Notes under the pieces: generated by a model
The model's input: the letters and a program-made list of their open reading frames with translations, nothing else
The model's database searches: none
What the model was told of the DNA's origin: nothing
Part shown: piece after piece, positions 8,142 to 16,059 of the stretch
Numbering within the stretch: position 1 is the first letter of the stretch
How the letters are laid out: each line of letters starts with the position of its first letter
Program-made: the position numbers and the translations under genes
DNA from: a virus
Direction: 5' to 3' (one strand)
DNA: 25,693 nt
Virus record (IMG/VR): IMGVR_UViG_2124908035_000006
Coordinates: 1-25,693 of that record

Positions 8142-9890
8142 TTAATTTATCCCCATTTTATTGGCGTGAGAAAACACCATGCTTACAAACCTGTCCGCCG
8201 TCTGCCTTGACCGTAATTGCTGCGTAGCGGCCTCAAGGACGTTACCATTGGCATCATGGATATGGATGTGTACCTCGCCGCCCGATCCCCCTCCTGTTGC
8301 AGCTGTTTGGCCTGCCGTTTGAACCTGTGATCCGCGAGGAAGCATAACCCGCTCCGGTCCCCGCTCCCCGACCATTGCCATTCCCCCAGAAGAATAGGGT
8401 GTACCGACCGCAAATGAATTTATAGCGCCTTTAGCCGCTTCGCCAAGAGCCGTAATTCCAGCAGCTTCAGCCGCTCCAACAACAAGGCCCCAATATCCCT
8501 CAGTTACGACATTATGCAAAGTATTTGCGGCAATGGCGGCAATTTCTTCCTTTTCAAGAAAATCAACCGTCATTACCAAAACATCTTTCATAGCCTGCTT
8601 CATGTCAACTTTTCCCTTGGCAAGCCCTGCCCCTATATCACTGCCGAACTTTTCACCAAGTTCCATTGCATAACCAGTCATGATTTCATTGTGTTTTTTC
8701 TGCTCTTCCTGTTCTTTTTTATGCAGCTCTTCAATTCGTTTATCGTTTTCCTCTGCCCCTTTATAAATAGCCTTCCATTTATCTGCTTCGGTTTTATAAC
8801 CCATATCGTCAAGTTCTTCTTTTTTCTTTTCCTTGGCTTCTAAATCTTTATATTGAGTTTCGGCATCATCATGTATAAGTTTTAAAAACTGCTTGTCAGC
8901 TTCTTTTTGATTTTGAAGAGCTTCTTTGGCTTTTCGTTCTGCTTCTTTCTGTTTTTCCTTTTTTAACGGATCGATATTAAATGTTTTGTTTTTTCTCATA
9001 TTATCAACAGACGCGTCATAACGAGAATCTTCTAAATCTGTTTTCTGTTGTTCAGCTGCTCTTTTCTTTTCCTCGCCTATCATTTTTTCATATTCACCAA
9101 CAATTTTCAATTGTAATTCATAATTGTCTTTAAGTTCTTCTCTTTGGCTATAATACATTCCATTTTCATAATCTTCTATAAACTTTTTGCGCTCTTCGAT
9201 TTCTTGCATTTCTCTCACGCTTTTGTTTCCAAATAACGAAATCCCCATAGCGCGTTTTGTTTTTTCAATAGAAAACGTCAACCTATCAAACCAGTTTTTA
9301 CTCTCCTCTACGGCTTCAGCCTGTCCGTGAAAATGTTTATTTAAAATGTTGGTTATTGAATCCAATCTTTCCGAACTCTCAGCAGCTCCATCTAAATGAC
9401 CTGCAAGCCCACGTACCGACCCCTTCGTTGTTTCAATAGCTATTGAAACAAGTTTTGTAGCGGTTAATAAATCTTTACCTGTTGCATTTGCATAATCAAT
9501 GGTTGCAGAAGTTATCTTTTTTATTCTATCTTCATCTTGAGTGTAAAGAGAGAGTCTTTGTTGAACAGTTAATATTTCTTTTTCATCAATTTTATATTTA
9601 TTACTTAAAGTTGCGGCTTGTTCGTTAAGAGCAATAGAGGTATAACCAAGCGATTCTTTTAATTGATTTTCAACCTGGTTCCATTGCTTCCCGGCTTCAA
9701 TTAAATCTTTTATCTGTCCACTTATTGCGGTTGCACCTATACCTATGCCAATGCCAAGGCCGAACTTTGATGCAACATTATTTATATAGTCGAGCTGCTT
9801 CCCAAAAGCCCCCATTTGCGTTTGAACACCAGTAAGCTTCTGGGTAAAATCATCGACCAGGGAAAGAGTAACTTTTAGATCATTGCCCAT
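8142..9890 (-). CDS. Tail tape measure protein, 582 aa
   Basis: The N-terminal third has a hydrophobic glycine segment (about residues 44-61, FGLGIGIGIGATAISGQ). A long Lys/Glu-rich coiled-coil follows (about 225-425), with many EKKK and KEKEE-type stretches. The C-terminal part is Ala-rich and hydrophobic (about 445-495), ending in a GTPYSSGG...GERGPERVMLP segment (about 499-519), a very common mark of phage tape measures. At roughly 0.15 nm per residue it would set a tail of about 87 nm, which is short. Role: fixes tail length, occupies the tube lumen, and may help DNA entry. The start ATG lies inside the last codons of the upstream GT frame (ATGGGCAATGA), so the two are translationally coupled; no strong Shine-Dalgarno is present. 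Confidence 0.9.
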   Translation of the reverse strand: MGNDLKVTLSLVDDFTQKLTGVQTQMGAFGKQLDYINNVASKFGLGIGIGIGATAISGQIKDLIEAGKQWNQVENQLKESLGYTSIALNEQAATLSNKYKIDEKEILTVQQRLSLYTQDEDRIKKITSATIDYANATGKDLLTATKLVSIAIETTKGSVRGLAGHLDGAAESSERLDSITNILNKHFHGQAEAVEESKNWFDRLTFSIEKTKRAMGISLFGNKSVREMQEIEERKKFIEDYENGMYYSQREELKDNYELQLKIVGEYEKMIGEEKKRAAEQQKTDLEDSRYDASVDNMRKNKTFNIDPLKKEKQKEAERKAKEALQNQKEADKQFLKLIHDDAETQYKDLEAKEKKKEELDDMGYKTEADKWKAIYKGAEENDKRIEELHKKEQEEQKKHNEIMTGYAMELGEKFGSDIGAGLAKGKVDMKQAMKDVLVMTVDFLEKEEIAAIAANTLHNVVTEGYWGLVVGAAEAAGITALGEAAKGAINSFAVGTPYSSGGMAMVGERGPERVMLPRGSQVQTAGQTAATGGGSGGEVHIHIHDANGNVLEAATQQLRSRQTADRFVSMVFSHANKMGIN

Positions 9891-10284
9891 TGTTATTCTG
9901 CTTTGCTTCTATTTGTTTGTAAAGATTCGACCACAGTAAAAATAAACTCAAAAGCGTCTTCGGCTGATATAGTCGAGGCCGTCCATCTGGGAACGTCTCC
10001 GGCAATCCGGTTTTCCTGTAAATGTGAAAGTATGGGAGTAAGAGAAAAACGTCGGCAGTAATGATAGCCCTCGGACATCGTTTTAATGGTATCTCGTTCT
10101 TGCCCTTGCAGTACGTGCATTTTTTGTTTTCCCCTCCGCAAATGGGACATTCAAAAACGAGTTGAGGGCTTCGGGTAAAGGCCTTGCACCCTTTTTGTTT
10201 TTTATCTTTCCAGTTGCAATTCCGGCAATCGTATTTAGCGGCGGTCGATGTTGGAAAGAAAAAAAGCCACGCCGCCGCAATTAT
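9880..10284 (-). CDS. Tail chaperone T domain, made by -1 frameshift (GT)
   Basis: Reading on in the -1 frame from the A AAA AAA site gives 134 residues with no stop until TGA at 9880-9882, which overlaps the tape-measure start. Appended to the 116 residues of G this makes a 250-aa GT protein. The frame has no Met and no GTG codon, so it can hardly be translated alone. It carries eight Cys (GT numbering 136, 139, 149, 162, 165, 172, 175, 186), including three CxxC pairs, as in YDCRNCNW and CPICGG...CTYC. These look like two zinc-binding sites. The rest is basic and then helical. In siphoviruses GT binds the tape measure and tail-tube subunits during assembly and is absent from the virion. The competing 85-aa frame at 9893-10150 lacks a ribosome site and conserved-looking content. 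Confidence 0.8.
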   Translation of the reverse strand: MIAAAWLFFFPTSTAAKYDCRNCNWKDKKQKGCKAFTRSPQLVFECPICGGENKKCTYCKGKNEIPLKRCPRAIITADVFLLLPYFHIYRKTGLPETFPDGRPRLYQPKTLLSLFLLWSNLYKQIEAKQNNNGQ

Positions 10285-10631
10285 TTTTTTAGGTCATCAA
10301 CCTGAAATTCTTTTTGTTCTTTCCACCATTTTAAAATGTCGAGCTTTAAACTTCCATTCATCAACTTTGATGGATTGCTCTTTGGAAATTCAGGGAGCTT
10401 TACTTTCTTGCTTGACCAGCAGACAAGGATAATGTCGATCTGACCATTTATCATGTCCCTGAAAATCTTGTGGGTAATGGTCTTTCCTTCAAGCTTCTCG
10501 TCCTTAAAGGTATCGAGAAAGTCGAGCAACTTTATTTCCACCTCGTCGGTAGCCTGTCGAAAGGTGTACTCAACTCCGGTTTCCTTATCCAGGTATTTTA
10601 TGTTTTCCCCTGTAAACGGAATACTTCCCAC
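10281..10631 (-). CDS. Tail assembly chaperone G-like protein, 116 aa
   Basis: Lies between the tail-tube gene and the tape measure, the standard site of the G/GT chaperone. It starts at GTG (10629-10631) with AGGGGG five bases upstream. It is a small, mainly helical, charged protein (FRQATDEVEIKLLDFLDTF, about residues 25-43) and ends DDLKK. Its last sense codons are CTA AAA AAA before TAA: the slippery heptamer A AAA AAA. Most ribosomes would stop here and give G; a minority would shift to GT. No sequence motif beyond this identifies it, but the frameshift and gene order make the call strong. Confidence 0.8.
   Translation of the reverse strand: MGSIPFTGENIKYLDKETGVEYTFRQATDEVEIKLLDFLDTFKDEKLEGKTITHKIFRDMINGQIDIILVCWSSKKVKLPEFPKSNPSKLMNGSLKLDILKWWKEQKEFQVDDLKK
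10284..10290 (-). promoter_or_regulatory. -1 frameshift slippery heptamer A AAA AAA
   Basis: Minus-strand CTA AAA AAA TAA in the G frame. Both P- and A-site Lys codons can re-pair perfectly after slipping one base back, and the stop codon directly follows, which favours pausing. No obvious strong downstream hairpin was found by eye, though the following GC-rich GCGGCGGCG stretch could contribute. Confidence 0.8.
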
Positions 10632-10640
10632 AATTCCCCC

Positions 10641-11612
10641 TTATGAGTTTATGCCTACAACAAAATTATTCTGGTTAAGTTGCCCTTTAATGTCAAAAGC
10701 GGTTATCCCGTTTTCGTCCGCTTTTTTGCGTTCGGTTATTTGGAAGTAGGTACCGGCCAGCCGAATTGCCTTTGTTCCGGTTCCCCATGTCACCGATATT
10801 ACTCCTTCGGTATCGTTCTGCAAGGCCGTCAATGGGTCAACGGTAGCATGTTTTACCGCATAGCATTTAAGGCTTACTTTTATTTTGCGGTCCGTTATAT
10901 CGCTCTGACCAGCACCCCCGGTTTGCGAAACGTCATTGCGATTGACCACGACCTCGCCGCCGTCAAACTCAAACGATGTCACAGAATAAACCGCACTGCC
11001 TAAAACCAGAACCGTAGCGCCCTTAAAAGCGAAGGGATTTTCCCGAACCTTTGAGTTGGTAACATCAGGTTGCGTCGCATCTATTTCACTGTAAAAAGCG
11101 CCGTCAAGAGAAAAGTCGATTGTGGGCACCTTGTTCGCTTCCATTGCAATTTTGAAACTGCCCTTGAGATTATAATATCGGGACCGGAGAGACGCCCCGC
11201 TTGCCAGATCGCCGGAATAATGGTCAAGCACTCCCGACAATGTAGGTGTACTCGCCGGAGACAATAACCAATTGCTTGGCACGGTCCCTGCCGTGGTCGT
11301 AGCAAGTGAGTAATCACACGACCCCTGCATTACCTTTGCCCACTGTGGAAGCACCAGGCCGCCCCCGCTTGCCGGGTTCATGAGAAATTTCAGGCTCCCT
11401 TTGGCCCCAAATTTTCCAACCACTGCCGAATACTGGTCGAATCCAGCGGCAACAAGCTCGACCGGTTCCATCGCTATTTCATGGTCAATGGTCGATCCCT
11501 TGGCAATCTGAATTAAATCGGCAGCGGCCAGCGTTGCGGCCCCAGCGTCGGAATAAGCAAAGTTGTTTGAACTCTGCTGTTGATAAAGGAATAGTTCCTT
11601 TAATATGTGCAT
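10641..11612 (-). CDS. Major tail (tube) protein, 323 aa
   Basis: A 323-aa protein rich in alternating strand patterns and Gly/Ser/Thr. Examples are VTSFEFDGGEVVVNRNDVSQ (about residues 209-228), followed by the tube-type segment ITDRKIKVSLKCYAVKH. Length and position, upstream of the G/GT frameshift and tape measure and downstream of the tail-completion gene, are those of the siphoviral tail-tube protein. The SFEFDGG and ITERK-type strands are typical of tube proteins that build a hexameric beta-barrel ring. The start ATG has AGGGGG six bases upstream. It should be one of the most abundant virion proteins. Confidence 0.8.
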   Translation of the reverse strand: MHILKELFLYQQQSSNNFAYSDAGAATLAAADLIQIAKGSTIDHEIAMEPVELVAAGFDQYSAVVGKFGAKGSLKFLMNPASGGGLVLPQWAKVMQGSCDYSLATTTAGTVPSNWLLSPASTPTLSGVLDHYSGDLASGASLRSRYYNLKGSFKIAMEANKVPTIDFSLDGAFYSEIDATQPDVTNSKVRENPFAFKGATVLVLGSAVYSVTSFEFDGGEVVVNRNDVSQTGGAGQSDITDRKIKVSLKCYAVKHATVDPLTALQNDTEGVISVTWGTGTKAIRLAGTYFQITERKKADENGITAFDIKGQLNQNNFVVGINS

Positions 11613-11621
11613 GGCTTCCCC

Positions 11622-11906
11622 CTATTCGGTAATGAGCGTGATTTTTGTGGCATCAGTGCCGGTTTTGTAAATCTTGGTTATTCCGTCAACTCCATTCCAA
11701 TTGGGAGCCGGTAAATACATAACCACCGTGGTTCCGTCCGAATTTAATTTATCGATTTTGATTATTGTTCCATCGGCGGTAACCATACCTTTTATTCTTT
11801 TGGTTGTTAAAGCAGATACAATACAATCAGTGGAAGAAAGGTCAACCGCGACAGCGTCGCCGTTCTGAGAAAGTTGATAAATCATTGTGTCAATATCGCG
11901 CATCAT
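11622..11906 (-). CDS. Small phage tail-region protein, 94 aa
   Basis: Two successive ATG codons (11904-11906, 11901-11903); the first is used here. The Shine-Dalgarno AAGGGGTGAT overlaps the stop of the upstream gene, so the two are coupled. The protein is mostly strand-like (VSALTTKRIKGMVTADG, about residues 30-46) with no recognisable domain. It lies between the tail-completion candidate and the tail-tube gene, so a minor tail or neck component is possible. Function unknown. Confidence 0.65.
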   Translation of the reverse strand: MMRDIDTMIYQLSQNGDAVAVDLSSTDCIVSALTTKRIKGMVTADGTIIKIDKLNSDGTTVVMYLPAPNWNGVDGITKIYKTGTDATKITLITE

Positions 11907-11910
11907 AATA

Positions 11911-12408
11911 TCACCCCTTTAAATAAGGATTTGAACTATCGATTAACGCCTCAACTTCAAAAGTCACCCACGAGGCATAGTAGACTTTTCCTTCATCATT
12001 GAAAACGCTCTGTGAAAATCCGAGCGTTCTGTTATATTCAGCAAGCCCCCCGCATGTCCTGTCCGCCATCCAAGCCTTGATTAAATCTGCATTTACATTG
12101 CGGAAGTGCTTAAAAATTTCATCGGGATATGTTTTTACTCCAACCACTAAGCTTTTTTCATCGTTATACTGATCAAAATAAACCACAGCGTATCGCTGTT
12201 TAACATGTGAAGCGACGTTGTATTCATCCTCTTCGTCCGCTTCTTCCTGCGATAAAAGTATAAACGGGAAACGCCCGTCAATGTCCTGAATTATTCTTTG
12301 TTCCTCAACTGCCAGCGGGGTAAAAGTATAGGCGCTGCCCGCCGTAGTAATTGCCGCGAGTGCTGCTTTGCGGTTCGCTGTTATCTGTGCTATGATTGAG
12401 TCGGCCAT
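11911..12408 (-). CDS. Putative tail terminator / completion protein, 165 aa
   Basis: Size and place (directly before the tail-tube region, after the neck proteins) match the tail-terminator or tail-completion class (lambda gpU-like), which caps the tail tube and joins it to the head. The sequence has helix-strand alternation with FPFILLSQEEADEEDEYNV (about residues 48-66) and VTFEVEALIDSSNPYLKG at the end, fitting the alpha/beta fold of that class. Its ATG follows the upstream stop without a gap (TAAATG). The call is by order and size, not by a diagnostic motif. Confidence 0.55.
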   Translation of the reverse strand: MADSIIAQITANRKAALAAITTAGSAYTFTPLAVEEQRIIQDIDGRFPFILLSQEEADEEDEYNVASHVKQRYAVVYFDQYNDEKSLVVGVKTYPDEIFKHFRNVNADLIKAWMADRTCGGLAEYNRTLGFSQSVFNDEGKVYYASWVTFEVEALIDSSNPYLKG

Positions 12409-13134
12409 TTAAAACCCGCTTATGTCACCAGTTGAAATTGCCTTTTCTATACGCCGCGTTGCTCTGAATATTGCCTGCTCCCCGCGTCTCATAATGCTTG
12501 GAATCCGCCTGTTCCATTTTTTTGAAAAATCAAATTGTTTCTTTACCTTTGCTCTTTTGCTCAAAGTATAAAGGAGCATTTTACCTGGTGCCGGTGCGCC
12601 ATGCCTTGCTAACCTGTCAGGTGTTATTCCTGCCCCACCAGAAAGTAAATAATAGTCTCCATCGCTTCCCGGAACAAGCTGAAAATTTTTATTTCCAAAT
12701 GTCGTTTTATAAAAATCTGCTGCTTGTTTCTGGTTATGAACTCCATAATATTTTAACGCCTCAAGATTTGGTATCGGCATAAACTTCCCGGAGTTAATTA
12801 TTCCTCCGCGCTCAAAAAACTCCATGACGCTGTGCATGTGAGCGTTTGGCCCGATAAGACCCATGACCATTTTTGCGTTGAGTTTTCCCTTATTTTGCTT
12901 TACCGATGCAAGTTGTTCAACAAAACTAGGCGACCAGCCTTGAGAACCAGATTCTGTTTGCTTATGATAAAGTTTTCCTTTTATCCCTGCCGTACTCGTT
13001 GGAGAACTCCGCTTCCCGATAAACCCGATACGCTCCTTATTCATCCAATGGTCAATCTCATCGCCGAATACTTCCGGCGCTTTCTTAAACGCAAAAAGCA
13101 CTCTGCCGCTGTCCATTTTAACCATGATTGCCAT
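12409..13134 (-). CDS. Putative neck / head-tail connector protein, 241 aa
   Basis: 241 aa, basic, with a Gly/Asn-rich middle and a basic C-terminal helix (RRIPSIMRRGEQAIFRATRR, about residues 212-231). It sits between the head-closure candidate and the tail-completion candidate, where gp10/HK97- or lambda gpZ-type connector proteins are found. The fold cannot be read from the sequence. A DUF6441-like family is a possible alternative, but I cannot confirm it. Start ATG overlaps the upstream stop (TAATG), so translation is coupled. Confidence 0.55.
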   Translation of the reverse strand: MAIMVKMDSGRVLFAFKKAPEVFGDEIDHWMNKERIGFIGKRSSPTSTAGIKGKLYHKQTESGSQGWSPSFVEQLASVKQNKGKLNAKMVMGLIGPNAHMHSVMEFFERGGIINSGKFMPIPNLEALKYYGVHNQKQAADFYKTTFGNKNFQLVPGSDGDYYLLSGGAGITPDRLARHGAPAPGKMLLYTLSKRAKVKKQFDFSKKWNRRIPSIMRRGEQAIFRATRRIEKAISTGDISGF

Positions 13135-13478
13135 TATGCAAGCCCCAGGCGAAAAGCCCCTTGATCCATCCTAACAATTCCGACCACGTTCATTTTCGTG
13201 GTCATCGTGTCACCTTCGATTTTGTAAAGCTCAACAGTATCGGCGTTTTCTTTTACAACTGGAACGTCGGTCCTTGATACGTAAATCTCAACATCAAATT
13301 TCCGCGCCATGTCGTTGCCTGATTGTTTGATATTGAGAGCAATCCTGTTTTCCTTGCCCCTGAATACAATCGCATTAATAGTTTTTGCCGTCCCGCTTTT
13401 AGGAGTATAAGATACCGCCTCTTCCAGCCCGCTGGAAAGAAAGGCGGTATCCATGTCCTGCATCAGGTCAAGCGTCAT
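13134..13478 (-). CDS. Putative head-tail joining (head-closure) protein, 114 aa
   Basis: A 114-aa strand-rich protein (AKTINAIVFRGKENRIALNI, about residues 31-50) directly after the decoration protein. Small beta-barrel stoppers such as lambda gpFII (about 117 aa) and SPP1 gp16-like proteins occupy this position and size. That similarity is in size and order only. It follows the decoration gene without a gap and overlaps the next gene by one base. Confidence 0.55.
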   Translation of the reverse strand: MTLDLMQDMDTAFLSSGLEEAVSYTPKSGTAKTINAIVFRGKENRIALNIKQSGNDMARKFDVEIYVSRTDVPVVKENADTVELYKIEGDTMTTKMNVVGIVRMDQGAFRLGLA

Positions 13479-13871
13479 TTACCATACCTTAAACGCTTGC
13501 GGGCCAAAATTGAGACCCACATTGACGTACCCGGCTCCGGTCCCGATCGTATCGCGTACAACGCCCAGAGCATAAAGCCCGGCAGTCGTACCGGCAACCG
13601 TGCAAGCGGTTCCGCCGGTCGCGGCCTGGACGGTCTGACCTGCCGTCATTGCAACGGCGGCGGCTTTGAGCTGCACGACGCCCCGGATTGTAACGGGACC
13701 GGTTTCCCCAACGCCGATAGCGGTATTGGCAATACCAACCATGCCGAAACCGGTATCACCGGGAAGGAAAACCAACTGGTTGTAAACAATCGCAAGGCCC
13801 GTAGTATTTGCATACTGGACTACATCCGACATTTCCAGGTCGGCCAATCTTTGCGTACAAGTGATAGACAT
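13479..13871 (-). CDS. DUF2190-like capsid decoration protein, 130 aa
   Basis: The pattern matches the DUF2190 family of capsid cement proteins: LVFLPGDTGFGMVGIANTAI (about residues 32-51), then GETGPVTIRGVVQL (about 55-68), then an Ala/Thr/Gly-rich stretch and YALGVVRDTIGTGAGYVNVGL (about 100-120). DUF2190 genes are normally next to the major capsid gene, as here. Role: binds the outside of the capsid lattice to stabilise it. It starts at ATG 13869-13871 with AAAAGGGGT upstream. A hairpin at 13898-13915 separates it from the capsid gene. Confidence 0.8.
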   Translation of the reverse strand: MSITCTQRLADLEMSDVVQYANTTGLAIVYNQLVFLPGDTGFGMVGIANTAIGVGETGPVTIRGVVQLKAAAVAMTAGQTVQAATGGTACTVAGTTAGLYALGVVRDTIGTGAGYVNVGLNFGPQAFKVW

Positions 13872-13897
13872 TTGTAAACCCCTTTTCTAAAGATAAT

Positions 13898-13920
13898 GCC
13901 CCGCCGAAACGGGGCGTTTT
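13898..13920 (+). terminator. GC-rich hairpin between capsid and decoration genes
   Basis: Six-base-pair stem GCCCCG/CGGGGC (13898-13903 with 13910-13915), followed on the plus strand by GTTTTTGTTT. As a Rho-independent terminator it points to the plus strand, opposite to the genes, so it would stop antisense transcription. On the minus-strand message there is no U tract; there it could slow polymerase or protect mRNA ends and adjust the ratio of capsid to decoration protein. Confidence 0.5.
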
Positions 13921-13929
13921 TGTTTCTGT

Positions 13930-16059
13930 TTATGCGCCGATGTTCTTGACGATTCCGCGCCAATCGCTGGAACCGATTACGAAAATCACCATCAGATCCC
14001 ACACGATACCGCGAGCCTGCCCGATTTCCGAGGGAGCCGAACGAATCTGAGGCGCTTCCTCACCGGCCAGTGTCGCCAAAACGAGATGCTGCGCGACGTT
14101 CGAATCCGCTGCCGCATACCATACCGTGGTCGAATACTCATCCAGATACGGCGTGGTGATGAGCTGTATGCCCATACTTGCGTACGGGTTGATAATCGCA
14201 GGGTTGGCGTTTGCCGTACTGCCGTCAGCGGCCAGATAAGCCGCGGGGGAACCGAGAACCTTCTGCCATTCGGTCCATTTCGTTTCACCGGTAATGATGA
14301 ATTTTATCGGTGCGAGCGTGTACTGCGTTTTGCTCGTCTTATCCGGGGCCAGAAGTTTGATCGACCGGAGGAGCTTCCGCGCTTCCGAAAGTGAAGCCGT
14401 CGAAGGCGCCGCTGTAGTTCCGTAGTTGGCGTGAGTTGACAAATCAAACATTGCAATACTGTCCTCATTCATCGTCGGACCGACCGACCCCGAACCAGTG
14501 CCTTCGGTATTGCCGCGATAGAGGTAGTTATACGTGGTCCGCTCTTTCTTACGGGCAACCGCGCCGCCGAGGGCCGCAGGTATCCGGGAGAAAGCATTCT
14601 TGTCATCGTTGACAAGGGCCTCAAACGAGAGGCTGTACGCCTTCATGTATTTGTAGAGCGTGATGAGTTCGGCCTTGTCGCTGAACCGGCCCCATTCCGG
14701 GTTTTTTCCTTCGGGCACCCAGTCAATGTCTGAGAAATTGCTCAGATTGACAAGCTTGTTCTGCTTGAAATCGTTGAGAGGCTGCTTCCCAACCCACTTG
14801 TCGTACGTGGTCGGAATTTCCTCGTAGCCTTTCATGAGGAATTTATTGACGGCGGCTGCAAGAATGTACGCGAAATCGCCAGTAGCCTGGGCAACCGTAC
14901 CACGGCCAAACTCGCCGGGGTTCATTACCATGCGAGCAATCTCAACATTGTTGAGGTACGGCGCATTGCGAACGCCTGCCCGCTCAAGGCATTTCTTCGC
15001 CATCGTGATCGCCGAGCCGTCTCGAAAATCCGACTTCTCAACATCGGCAACCGTCTTGTCGTCGAGGCGTTTGCGGTTCGTCGCGTCCTGAAAACCGTTT
15101 CGCACCAGCATGCCGTTGAGGGCCGCATCGCGGAATTTGTCGGTTTCGTCAAGAGTGACGTTCGGGCCTTCGCTTCCCGGCTTCTTGGCTTCTTTCAAAA
15201 GCCGCTGTGCTTCAACGATCAGTTTCCTGGTCGCTTCCGCTGCCGGTACGCCTTTCATTATCAGCTCCCGATAAAACTCTTCGGGGATGTTCATTTCACG
15301 GGCCGCGCCTTCAATTTCTTGGCTTCTTGCGCGTTCGGCTTCGGCACCTTCTTTTGCCGCCGCCGCCCTGATTTCGACCACGTTCACTTTTTCAGCGGAC
15401 GCGGGGTTTTCCTGCTGGACATTTTTTTCATCCGGCATAATACGCTCCTTATTTTGAGGTTGATTATTATCCAAACGAGCGTTGCGGAATTTGGCCCGCG
15501 CGTCCGCTCCTATTGGCGTTGTAGATACTTCAAACGGATACCACGTCGTGCGTATCGCGCAGCGTTGGTCCGTGTTATTGACATATTCTTTACCCCTGAT
15601 ATTGCACCGGGAACCTGGTTCGAGCCATTGCGTGGCCTTGGCGTCGGTCTTATAGCCCACCGACAGGTCGGTCAAATGACCCTCTCGGGCGAGCGTGGCA
15701 ACATCCCCGGCAGTTGAGGAAAAGTAAACATCCCCCTCAGCAGTCCCGTTTCCCATGTCGGTTATGTTCCGCACCGAACCCTTAACGCTTGCGCTGCCAT
15801 TCCAGCGACTATGATTATCAAGTAGGGGAACCTGTCGATTATCAGGAGTTTTCATTCCGTCCATCGTAAGAATTTCGCGGATTATTTCATCGTTCTGCCA
15901 ATCGTAAACTTCAACAGGAGCATCGGAAGAAACAATCGCCCTGACTTTGCGTTGAACTACGTTTCCCTTGTCGTCTTTTTCTTCGGTATATGTTCCCGGA
16001 GTAAATGTCCGGTAAAATCCTTCGGGTTTCTCAACCGCTTCGTTGTTATTTATTGGCAT
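13930..16059 (-). CDS. Prohead protease / major capsid protein fusion, 709 aa
   Basis: Start chosen at ATG 16057-16059 because a near-perfect AAGGAGGT lies just before it; the 12 codons upstream have no such site. Residues 1-190 read as a U35/S78-type prohead protease: VPLLDNHSR with candidate catalytic His83, GDVYFS (about 109-114), LTDLSVGYKTD with Ser133, and EVSTTPIGAD (about 177-186). Residues about 208-300 are charged and helical, like the HK97 scaffold or delta domain. The rest is an HK97-fold capsid protein, for example FSDIDWVPEGKNPEWG, YTLAPIKFIITGETKW and the end IVWDLMVIFVIGSSDWRGIV. NCBI already recognises protease/capsid fusions of this kind. An internal start at 15438 could supply capsid protein alone. 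Confidence 0.88.
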   Translation of the reverse strand: MPINNNEAVEKPEGFYRTFTPGTYTEEKDDKGNVVQRKVRAIVSSDAPVEVYDWQNDEIIREILTMDGMKTPDNRQVPLLDNHSRWNGSASVKGSVRNITDMGNGTAEGDVYFSSTAGDVATLAREGHLTDLSVGYKTDAKATQWLEPGSRCNIRGKEYVNNTDQRCAIRTTWYPFEVSTTPIGADARAKFRNARLDNNQPQNKERIMPDEKNVQQENPASAEKVNVVEIRAAAAKEGAEAERARSQEIEGAAREMNIPEEFYRELIMKGVPAAEATRKLIVEAQRLLKEAKKPGSEGPNVTLDETDKFRDAALNGMLVRNGFQDATNRKRLDDKTVADVEKSDFRDGSAITMAKKCLERAGVRNAPYLNNVEIARMVMNPGEFGRGTVAQATGDFAYILAAAVNKFLMKGYEEIPTTYDKWVGKQPLNDFKQNKLVNLSNFSDIDWVPEGKNPEWGRFSDKAELITLYKYMKAYSLSFEALVNDDKNAFSRIPAALGGAVARKKERTTYNYLYRGNTEGTGSGSVGPTMNEDSIAMFDLSTHANYGTTAAPSTASLSEARKLLRSIKLLAPDKTSKTQYTLAPIKFIITGETKWTEWQKVLGSPAAYLAADGSTANANPAIINPYASMGIQLITTPYLDEYSTTVWYAAADSNVAQHLVLATLAGEEAPQIRSAPSEIGQARGIVWDLMVIFVIGSSDWRGIVKNIGA
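15436..15450 (-). promoter_or_regulatory. Internal ribosome site and start inside the protease/capsid gene
   Basis: Minus-strand AAGGAG (15445-15450), a six-base spacer CGTATT, and an in-frame ATG (15436-15438) at residue 208, exactly where the protease part ends and the charged scaffold-like part begins (MPDEKN...). Translation from here would give a 502-aa delta-plus-capsid protein (15438 down to 13930) without protease, so capsid could outnumber protease. Confidence 0.65.

Noticed and set aside
9893-10150. 85-aa open frame before the tape measure
   Set aside because: Lies in the third frame, has no ribosome site, and competes with the -1 frame that has cysteine pairs, a perfect slippery site and a start/stop overlap with the tape measure.
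10083-10280. 65-aa frame directly after G
   Set aside because: TTG start without a ribosome site, Arg-rich low-complexity translation; shadow of the GT frame.
13323-13877. 184-aa plus-strand frame
   Set aside because: Antisense to the decoration and head-closure genes, no ribosome site, His/Arg-rich shadow composition.
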